Shown piece after piece: positions 51,445 to 60,318 of a stretch of 60,318 nucleotides of DNA. This stretch comes from Bacillus sp. MRMR6 (GTDB lineage: Bacteria; Bacillota; Bacilli; Bacillales; Cytobacillaceae): positions 1 through 60,318 of the forward strand of contig NZ_MSLS01000006.1 of assembly GCF_001940785.1 (NCBI RefSeq). The letters are read 5' to 3'. The notes under the pieces are model-generated. The model was not told where the DNA came from and ran no database searches. It was given only the letters and a program-made list of their open reading frames with translations. The stretch's first letter is position 1, and every line of letters starts with the position of its first letter. Position numbers and translations under genes: made by a program.

Positions 51445-51454
51445 GAGGATTACA

Positions 51455-53125
51455 ATGCGAAGCGATATGATTAAAAAGGGGATTGACCGAGCTCCCCACC
51501 GCAGTCTTTTATACGCAACTGGGGTAACAGTGAAGGACCTAGAAAAGCCGTTTATCGGTGTCTGTAACTCATTTATTGAAATTATCCCTGGACATAAACA
51601 CCTTAATCATTTCGGTGAGGTTGTAAAAAAAGCAATTAGAGAAGCTGGCGGTATACCTTTCGAATTTAACACGATTGGTGTTGATGACGGCATTGCAATG
51701 GGACATATCGGAATGAGATACTCCCTTCCAAGTCGTGAAATCATTGCCGATAGTGCTGAAACAGTCATAAATGCACACTGGTTCGACGGTGTTTTCTACA
51801 TCCCGAACTGTGACAAAATTACACCCGGAATGTTAATGGCAGCTGCCAGAACCAATGTTCCATCCGTGTTTGTATCAGGCGGTCCTATGGAAGCAGGCGT
51901 TTCACCAACAACTGGTAAGAATCTTTCCTTAACTTCCGTTTTTGAGGGGGTTGGTGCTTACCATAGTGGAACGATGACAGAGCAGGAATTGCTCGAAATC
52001 GAAACCAATGCCTGTCCTACCTGTGGTTCATGTTCAGGAATGTTTACAGCAAACTCAATGAACTGCTTAATGGAAGTATTAGGGATGACGGTTCCAGGTA
52101 ACGGAACAATTATCGCAACTTCTGAAGAAAGACATGAACTGATTCGCCAAGCAGCAAGGTATTTAGTGGAATTGGTAAAAAAGGATATTCGCCCGCGTGA
52201 CATCATTACCCGAGAAGCAATTGATAATGCCTTTGCACTTGACATGGCTATGGGTGGTTCCACAAACACTGTACTTCATACCCTGGCGATTGCCCATGAA
52301 GCAGGTATTGACTATGATTTACGTGAGATTAATAAGATAGCTGAAAGAGTACCTTATTTATCAAAAATTATGCCAGCCTCCGATTATTCAATGGACGATG
52401 TTCATCGTGCAGGAGGAGTTAGCGCCATCATCAATGAGCTTTATAAAATTGAAGGGGCCTTGCATGATAACTGCTTAACTATCACTGGAAAAACCCTTGC
52501 TGAAAATGTGAAAGATGATGCAATCACAAACGAAGCTGTCATTCGCACAAAGGATAACCCATATAGCCCTGTTGGCGGACTATCCATCCTGTATGGGAAT
52601 ATTGCTCCTGATGGCAGTGTTATAAAAGTAGGTGCAGTGGATCCATCGATTAAGACCTTCCTTGGGGATGCCATTGTTTTTGAATCCCAAGAAGAAGCGC
52701 AAGAAAATATTAATAACGGCACAGTTCGAGCTGGACACGTAGTGGTCATCCGCTATGAAGGTCCAAAAGGCGGGCCGGGTATGCCAGAAATGCTTGCTCC
52801 TACCTCCGCTATTATGGGTCGTGGATTAGGTAAAGAAGTAGCTCTTATTACAGATGGGCGATTCTCTGGTGCAAGCCGAGGAATTTCAATCGGTCATATT
52901 TCACCTGAGGCTGCTGAAGGCGGACCAATTGCCTTAGTTGAAAATGGTGATAAAATTTTAATCGATTTAGAGGCTCGCTCTATTGATCTTCTAATTGATG
53001 ATGAAGTTCTAGCTGAAAGACGCAGATTATGGCAAAAGCCTGAACCAAAAATTAAAACAGGCTACCTTGCTAAGTATGCCAAGCTTGTCACCTCTGCCAA
53101 TACCGGCGGGATTATGAAAATATAA
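51455..53125 (+). CDS. ilvD: Dihydroxy-acid dehydratase
   Basis: 556 residues. The iron-sulfur cysteines lie in [25 protein letters not shown] and [40 protein letters not shown] is the C-terminal signature. It dehydrates dihydroxy-isovalerate and dihydroxy-methylvalerate to the keto acids used by IlvE. The ATG follows TTAGGAGGATTACA. It is followed by 750 nt of repeats and a T-box leader before ilvB, so ilvE-ilvD may form a transcription unit separate from ilvB onwards. Confidence 0.95.
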   Translation: MRSDMIKKGIDRAPHRSLLYATGVTVKDLEKPFIGVCNSFIEIIPGHKHLNHFGEVVKKAIREAGGIPFEFNTIGVDDGIAMGHIGMRYSLPSREIIADSAETVINAHWFDGVFYIPNCDKITPGMLMAAARTNVPSVFVSGGPMEAGVSPTTGKNLSLTSVFEGVGAYHSGTMTEQELLEIETNACPTCGSCSGMFTANSMNCLMEVLGMTVPGNGTIIATSEERHELIRQAARYLVELVKKDIRPRDIITREAIDNAFALDMAMGGSTNTVLHTLAIAHEAGIDYDLREINKIAERVPYLSKIMPASDYSMDDVHRAGGVSAIINELYKIEGALHDNCLTITGKTLAENVKDDAITNEAVIRTKDNPYSPVGGLSILYGNIAPDGSVIKVGAVDPSIKTFLGDAIVFESQEEAQENINNGTVRAGHVVVIRYEGPKGGPGMPEMLAPTSAIMGRGLGKEVALITDGRFSGASRGISIGHISPEAAEGGPIALVENGDKILIDLEARSIDLLIDDEVLAERRRLWQKPEPKIKTGYLAKYAKLVTSANTGGIMKI

Positions 53126-53129
53126 ACAA

Positions 53130-53276
53130 AAAGCGCAAGCACCCTGGTCAGCGGCGTATGGCCTAGAGTGCTCCAACTGAGATGAAGGAAACACGATGAG
53201 CGGTTTTTGCGAATCGATGTTGACTTATCGTAGGGCGGAGGGCGAAGAACACTAGCCGCTAGGGCACTGGAGCTGG
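53130..53276. repeat. Bacillaceae-type palindromic intergenic repeat
   Basis: It begins AAGCGCAAGCACCCTGGTC and ends CTAGGGCACTGGAGCTGGA, and the ends are imperfect inverted repeats. Sequences of the type gcgcaagcgcc...ggagctgga recur between genes in many Bacillaceae. It carries no open frame. Confidence 0.55.
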
Positions 53277-53300
53277 ATTCAGAAAGCTATTACATTTTTG

Positions 53301-53368
53301 TGAATGTCCATTTAATCTAACCCAGGGATTAGGCGCCCTTTTTATCGCCGGGATTTGATGGACATTCA
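53301..53368 (+). other. Long stem-loop after ilvD
   Basis: TGAATGTCCAT and ATGGACATTCA are perfect 11-bp arms enclosing about 46 nt with an inner hairpin (GGCG...CGCC around CCCTTTTTAT). It may end the ilvD transcript or be an RNA element in front of the T-box. Confidence 0.45.
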
Positions 53369-53395
53369 ACCTCCTGAAAATTTTATATCTAAATC

Positions 53396-53722
53396 GATGA
53401 CGGGAATAAAGGAATAAGAAATCGTATTTTCAGAGAGCTGGGGTTGCTGGAAGCCCAGTAATACAACTTATTCTGACATCATCCCTGAGTATTGTGCTGA
53501 AAAGTATTAACTTAGTAGGCTCAATCGGGTGTTTATAAAGCACCTGTTACAAAAAGAAGCGGTCAGGTTTTTATATTGAATCGCTTCAAAAGGCAGTATT
53601 CGTGAGAGTGCTGCGAAAACGGGTGGTACCGAGAAAACAAGACCTTTTCTCCCCGAATTATTCTGCTAATGCTGATGTATTACCATCACTGCAGTCTATT
53701 CAGGGAGAAAATGGTCTTTTTT
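53396..53722 (+). promoter_or_regulatory. T-box leader (isoleucine specifier) of ilvB-ilvN-ilvC-leuAB
   Basis: Stem I starts after GATGACGGGAATA. The likely specifier is ATC at 53478-53480, followed by A. The T-box core AACGGGTGGTACCGAG is at 53618-53633. The terminator pairs AAGACCTTTTCTCCC (53639-53653) with GGGAGAAAATGGTCTT (53703-53718) before a T run. It should induce the biosynthetic genes when tRNA-Ile is uncharged. B. subtilis ilv-leu uses a leucine-type T-box, so the specificity seems different here. Confidence 0.85.
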
Positions 53723-53746
53723 AATGTACGAGTGAAGCAGTTTTGA

Positions 53747-53845
53747 GGATATCTACAAGGATTGACGTGATATCTACAATTAATGATTAGATATCTACAA
53801 ATTTTAGGGTTATATCTACAAATCTAAGAAAATATCAACATATTT
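53747..53845. repeat. Five-fold 21-bp periodic array before ilvB
   Basis: ATATCTACAA recurs at 53749, 53770, 53791 and 53812, with a degenerate ATATCAACAT at 53832. Spacings are 21, 21, 21 and 20 bp, so all copies face the same side of the helix. It lies between the T-box terminator and the ilvB ribosome site, inside the transcribed leader. Confidence 0.85.
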
Positions 53846-53880
53846 CAAGATTTCTATCACCCACAGGGAGGGATTATGAA

Positions 53881-55608
53881 GTGAAAGTAGAAGCAAAACT
53901 GGAGTCCAAAACCAGTACAGCACCAAAAACTGGTGCAGATCTACTCATTGACTTGTTGATTAAAGAAGGAGTTGAAACCCTTTTTGGGTATCCAGGTGGT
54001 GCTGTTCTACCAATATACGATGCCATTTACCGAGCTCGGGACTCTATCAAACACGTTCTCTTCCGCCACGAGCAAGGCAGTATCCATGCTGCTGAAGGTT
54101 ATGCCCGAATTACGGGGAAACCGGGGGTTGTAATCGCAACATCTGGTCCTGGAGCGACGAACCTTGTTACCGGAATCACAGATGCTATGATGGATTCTCT
54201 GCCACTTGTAATTTTCACAGGACAGGTAGCACGCGGTGTTATTGGAACAGATGCCTTCCAAGAAGCAGATGTAATGGCCATCACCACGCCAATAACGAAA
54301 CACAATTATCAGGTTCAAGATATTTCTGATTTACCGAGCATTGTTAAGGAGGCATTCCATATTGCCTCCACAGGAAGGCCAGGACCAGTACTAGTTGATA
54401 TTCCAAAAGATATTTCCGCTGGTGAGCTTTTTGCGGAACCAAGTGAAGGAGTAATCGACCTCCCTGGTTATCAACCGACAACGAAGCCTAATCCTTTACA
54501 AATTAAAAAACTAGCAGATGCTCTTTCAAAGGCAAAAAGGCCATTAATTTTAGCTGGTGCAGGTATTCTTCATGGTAAGGCATCCGCAGAATTGAAGGAA
54601 TTTGTTGAAAAGCATAAAATTCCAGTCGTTACCACACTGCTAGGACTTGGAACTTTTCCAGCAGCCAATCCCCTTTCCTTAGGAATGGGCGGAATGCATG
54701 GAACTTATGCTGCAAATATGGCGATGTACGAATGTGACCTACTTATCAACATTGGGGCACGCTTTGATGACAGATTAACTGGAAATCTAAAGCACTACGC
54801 ACCAAATGCAAAAGTAGCCCATATTGACATTGACCCTGCTGAAATCGGTAAAAATGTTCCAACACTCATTCCCATTGTTTCTGATGCTAAGGAAGCCTTG
54901 CTTGATCTGCTGAATCAGAATTCAGATTCGCCAGATACAGAAGAGTGGCTTACAAGAAATAATCAAAATAAGCTTGAGTATCCGCTTTGGTATAAGCATG
55001 ATTCAAACGGAATGTCTCCCCAGTGGTTGATTGAAGCGATTCATAAAGTGACAAACGGTGAAGCTATCGTAACTACAGATGTTGGGCAGCATCAGATGTG
55101 GGCGGCACAATACTACAAATTTGATCAACCACATCGGTGGGTCACTTCTGGTGGTTTAGGCACAATGGGCTTCGGCTTCCCTGCTGCCATTGGAGCACAA
55201 ATGGCTTCCCCAGGAAGTCCAGTTGTTGCGATTGTTGGTGATGCTGGTTTCCAAATGACCTTGCAGGAATTATCGGTCATTTACGAACAGAAGTTACCAG
55301 TCAAAATTATTATCGTTAATAATGGAGCACTAGGTATGGTTCGCCAGTGGCAGGAGTTGCTGCACGGAAACCGAATTTCAGAATCCATCCTTCACTCTCA
55401 GCCTGATTTTGTAAAACTAGCTGAAAGCTATTCGATCCGCGGGGTGAAGATTGAAACGCAGGAAGAACTCATTACAAAGCTTCCAGAACTAATTGCCTAT
55501 GAGGGCCCAGTTCTAATGGATTGCCGGGTACTTCAGCAGGAAAAGGTATTCCCGATGATTGCCCCTGGTAAAGGGATTCACGAAATGATTGGGGTGAAGC
55601 CATCATGA
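53881..55608 (+). CDS. ilvB: Acetolactate synthase large subunit
   Basis: 575 residues. The ThDP enzyme landmarks are [20 protein letters not shown], the catalytic Glu in [15 protein letters not shown], and the ThDP/Mg motif GDAGFQM to [12 protein letters not shown]. The FAD-binding middle domain is present ([20 protein letters not shown]), marking a biosynthetic AHAS. It makes acetolactate and acetohydroxybutyrate with IlvN. The start is GTG at 53881 behind GGGAGGG. It overlaps ilvN by 4 nt. Confidence 0.95.
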   Translation: MKVEAKLESKTSTAPKTGADLLIDLLIKEGVETLFGYPGGAVLPIYDAIYRARDSIKHVLFRHEQGSIHAAEGYARITGKPGVVIATSGPGATNLVTGITDAMMDSLPLVIFTGQVARGVIGTDAFQEADVMAITTPITKHNYQVQDISDLPSIVKEAFHIASTGRPGPVLVDIPKDISAGELFAEPSEGVIDLPGYQPTTKPNPLQIKKLADALSKAKRPLILAGAGILHGKASAELKEFVEKHKIPVVTTLLGLGTFPAANPLSLGMGGMHGTYAANMAMYECDLLINIGARFDDRLTGNLKHYAPNAKVAHIDIDPAEIGKNVPTLIPIVSDAKEALLDLLNQNSDSPDTEEWLTRNNQNKLEYPLWYKHDSNGMSPQWLIEAIHKVTNGEAIVTTDVGQHQMWAAQYYKFDQPHRWVTSGGLGTMGFGFPAAIGAQMASPGSPVVAIVGDAGFQMTLQELSVIYEQKLPVKIIIVNNGALGMVRQWQELLHGNRISESILHSQPDFVKLAESYSIRGVKIETQEELITKLPELIAYEGPVLMDCRVLQQEKVFPMIAPGKGIHEMIGVKPS

Positions 55609-56126
55609 AACGGATTATCTCGTTAACGGTTCGGGACAGAAGCGGGGTCTTAAATCGAGTCACTGGTGTATTGGTTAGACGTCAATTTAATATTTCGAGC
55701 ATCTCAGTCGGCCCAACCGAAACAGAGGGAATTTCGAAAATGACCCTTGTTGTTGAGGTGGCCGACGAGCAGCGTCTCGAGCAAGTAACAAAACAATTAA
55801 ACAAACAAATTGATGTTCTAAAGGTTTCCGATATCACTGACAAAGCAATCGTCGCACGGGAGCTTGCCCTTATCAAAGTGGCTGGAAGCTCACAGCTTCG
55901 CAGCGAAATCAATGGTATTATCGATCCGTTTCGTGCCTTGATTATCGACGTTAGCAAGGACAGTTTAGCGATTCAAATCACAGGCCGTCCAGAAAAAATC
56001 GATGCTTTAATTGATTTGCTTCGCCCATATGGAATCAAAGATATTGCCAGAACAGGATTGACCGCCTTCCAACGGGGGCATCAGCCGCAAGTAAACGATC
56101 TAAATACCTACTCTCAAATAAAGTGA
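55605..56126 (+). CDS. ilvN: Acetolactate synthase small (regulatory) subunit
   Basis: 173 residues, also named ilvH. The N-terminal ACT domain ([20 protein letters not shown] and [15 protein letters not shown]) binds valine for feedback control; the C-terminal ALS_ss domain begins near residue 85 (ELALIKVAG). The ATG overlaps the ilvB stop (ATGA), the usual coupling of the two subunits. Confidence 0.94.
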   Translation: MKRIISLTVRDRSGVLNRVTGVLVRRQFNISSISVGPTETEGISKMTLVVEVADEQRLEQVTKQLNKQIDVLKVSDITDKAIVARELALIKVAGSSQLRSEINGIIDPFRALIIDVSKDSLAIQITGRPEKIDALIDLLRPYGIKDIARTGLTAFQRGHQPQVNDLNTYSQIK

Positions 56127-56127
56127 A

Positions 56128-56267
56128 TCTTCCAACAGTGGGGTTCTTCTTCCACACTATTGGTTAGTTGAACGAATCGGGCTTTTACGGGCAGTTTATC
56201 CCCCGCTATCCTCCTTTAATTCCTCAAGGAATTGTAAGGTGGGTATTACTGCCCGTTAATGCGGGAC
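56128..56267 (+). repeat. Structured intercistronic element, copy B
   Basis: Second copy of the element at 30558-30697, in the sense of the ilv-leu transcript. It shares TTGGTTAGTTGAAC-type linker, ATCGGGCTTTTACGGGCAGT and TTACTGCCCGTTAATGCGGGA. The first hairpin differs in sequence but keeps pairing (CCAA...TTGG and GTGG...CCAC where copy A has CCATC...GGATGG and GGAGG...CCTCC). It lies between ilvN and ilvC. Confidence 0.75.
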
Positions 56268-56290
56268 AAATAGGATAATTGAAAGGATGA

Positions 56291-58856
<2,566 letters not shown>

Positions 58857-58951
58857 TTTATTTTTCAAAGGGAGGCGCTATTGCCCCCTATCCCCTTTGG
58901 GCGAAGTATCAAATGGTAAGATGCTTAAAAAATGATGAGGAGGTTGCTTCG

Positions 58952-60058
58952 ATGAAAAAACGTATTGTATTACTACCTGGTGATGGGATTGGCAAGGAAG
59001 TTATTGAGTCTGCAAAAGATGTTCTAAACGCCGTTGCTGAAGAATTTAATCATAGCTTTCAGTTCGAAACCCATGAGATCGGAGGGGCAGCCATTGACCT
59101 TTATGGCACCCCGCTGCCTGAAACAACGGTTGATGCTTGTAAACAGGCAGATGCTGTATTACTTGGTGCAGTAGGCGGACCAAAATGGGATAACAACCCC
59201 TCCCATTTACGCCCTGAGAGAGGATTACTTGGCATTCGGAAAGCACTAGATTTATATGCCAATTTACGGCCAATCAAAGGCTTTAAAAACATGCTGCATG
59301 CCTCTCCTCTTAAAGAAGAAGTAGTCGCAGGAAGTGATTTATTGATCGTTCGCGAGTTAACCGGAGGTCTTTATTTCGGAACACCGAGCGAACGTCGTGA
59401 CGGTGGCAATTCTGTTGTAGATACTCTTAGCTACACACGTCATGAAATTGAAAGAATTGTAGACAAAGGCTTCCAGGCCGCACAGGTACGCCGCGGTCAC
59501 CTAACTTCTGTCGACAAGGCTAACGTTCTCGAATCTAGTAAGCTATGGCGCGAAGTGGTGGAAGAGAAAAAGGCTCAGTATCCGGATGTTACCGTAGAGC
59601 ATGTTTTAGTCGATGCCGCTGCTATGAAGTTGATTACAAATCCAACTCAATTCGATGTAATTGTTACTGAAAATTTGTTTGGTGATATTTTAAGTGATGA
59701 AGCCTCGGTTTTAACGGGTTCGCTTGGTATGCTCCCTTCTGCCAGTGTGCGTGCAGACGGTCTCGGACTTTATGAGCCTGTTCACGGTTCAGCACCTGAC
59801 ATTGCTGGAAAAGGCGTAGCAAATCCAGTAGCGATGATTTTGTCATCTGCTATGATGCTGCGTTATTCCTTCAAAATGGAAGACGAAGCTCAATTGATTG
59901 AAGAAGCAGTTCAAGCTGTCTTAGATGCTGGCTTCCATACATCTGATTTACAAGTTACGGATGGCCGTTTAGTCGGCACTGGAGAAATGACTCGTTTGAT
60001 CGCTGATTTCATCAAGTCACAGAATGCTTCCAAATGTATCATGAGCTGCTACATCTAA
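58952..60058 (+). CDS. leuB: 3-Isopropylmalate dehydrogenase
   Basis: 368 residues. LLPGDGIGKEVIESAKDVL at the start, substrate-binding arginines in RGLLGIRKALDLYANLRP and RELTGGLYFG, Asp ligands in TENLFGDILSDEASVLTGSL, and HGSAPDIAGKGVANP binding NAD. The ATG at 58952 follows GAGGAGGTTGCTTCG; an in-frame ATG at 58913 has no ribosome site. The C-terminus ends in SKCIMSCYI, slightly unusual. leuC and leuD are not seen before the window ends. Confidence 0.94.
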   Translation: MKKRIVLLPGDGIGKEVIESAKDVLNAVAEEFNHSFQFETHEIGGAAIDLYGTPLPETTVDACKQADAVLLGAVGGPKWDNNPSHLRPERGLLGIRKALDLYANLRPIKGFKNMLHASPLKEEVVAGSDLLIVRELTGGLYFGTPSERRDGGNSVVDTLSYTRHEIERIVDKGFQAAQVRRGHLTSVDKANVLESSKLWREVVEEKKAQYPDVTVEHVLVDAAAMKLITNPTQFDVIVTENLFGDILSDEASVLTGSLGMLPSASVRADGLGLYEPVHGSAPDIAGKGVANPVAMILSSAMMLRYSFKMEDEAQLIEEAVQAVLDAGFHTSDLQVTDGRLVGTGEMTRLIADFIKSQNASKCIMSCYI

Positions 60059-60112
60059 TTGATTTTGTGCCGCTGGGTCTTTGTGGGCTTGGCGGCTTGT
60101 CTATATTCTCTT

Positions 60113-60318
60113 GGTTACCTTGAACTACGAATAATTGTCGGTTCGGGCATCAGTAGTCCTGTTTGGTTACCGTAAACTGCGAAATTTGGCTAGCACGGGC
60201 ATCAGTGACCCTCTCTGGTTACCATAAACTGCGAAATACGGCTAGCACGGGCATCAGTGACCCTCTTTGGTTACCGTAAACTGCGAAGTACGGCTAGCAC
60301 GGGCATCAGTGACCCTCT
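60113..60318. repeat. 52-bp tandem repeat, four units, running off the window (locus 2)
   Basis: Units start at 60113, 60165, 60217 and 60269, exactly 52 bp apart. The last three are nearly identical: GGTTACCGTAAACTGCGAAA, then ACGGCTAGCACGGGCATCAG and TGACCCTCT. The first is diverged. The TTACCGTA and ACGGGCA blocks, about 20 bp apart, are shared with the array at 36896-37155. It follows leuB, and its right end is not seen. Confidence 0.92.

Noticed and set aside
58865..58900. Terminator between leuA and leuB
   Set aside because: AAAGGG...CCCCTTT can pair, but the stem is interrupted and no T run follows; leuB is probably in the same transcript.
60113..60318. CRISPR array
   Set aside because: The repeated unit is the whole 52 bp; no unique spacer exists.

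Overview
The window looks like chromosomal DNA of a low-GC endospore-forming Firmicute of the Bacillaceae (Neobacillus/Bacillus type). Evidence: AGGAGG-type ribosome binding sites with frequent GTG and TTG starts, T-box leaders, an S-box (SAM) riboswitch, CcpA cre sites, a TnrA regulator with GlnR/TnrA boxes, an FbpA-type small protein, a KinB-like kinase, a split ThrE exporter and an ilv-leu operon. No rRNA or tRNA gene was recognised. The species is not determined.

Layout. 1-0.2 kb: edge of an IS1182-type transposase. 0.4-6.2 kb: a membrane polyferredoxin, brnQ behind an isoleucine-type T-box, a Gfo/Idh/MocA oxidoreductase, and a glutaminyl-tRNA synthetase, which is unusual in this family. 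6.2-14.3 kb (minus): one long operon with a NarI-like cytochrome b, a NasC/NapA-type molybdenum oxidoreductase, a four-cluster ferredoxin, a Tat-signal Rieske protein, three small proteins, then two NarL-type kinases, a response regulator and a GAF protein resembling NreABC. 14.4-18.3 kb (minus): a four-gene unit of membrane histidine kinase, membrane HD-GYP protein, a 23-residue Cys/Trp peptide and an M50 protease with a PqqD-like N-terminus. This is the best candidate for an undescribed system.

18.4-27.7 kb: an amino acid permease, a KinB-like kinase, a lipoprotein/ATP-grasp/DUF350/K+-channel group, a broken amidase and ThrE. 28-32 kb (minus): a ribose-type ABC transporter under a SAM riboswitch. 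32-42.5 kb: an MFS remnant, yfkAB, a formate/nitrite-type channel, recQ, an acyl-CoA ligase and dehydrogenase pair with a cre site, an MFS transporter and a 2-hydroxyacid dehydrogenase. 42.6-46.4 kb: a large TPR-dynamin GTPase and three small genes. 46.5-50.1 kb: tnrA, then amtB with a DUF294 nucleotidyltransferase and a DnaQ-like exonuclease. 50.5-60 kb: ilvE, ilvD, an isoleucine-type T-box, ilvB, ilvN, ilvC, leuA and leuB.

Intergenic DNA is rich in repeats: two tandem arrays of a 52-bp family, a 20-21 bp array, a 21-bp array before ilvB, and a structured element of about 140 nt found twice, each time inside an operon and in the sense orientation.
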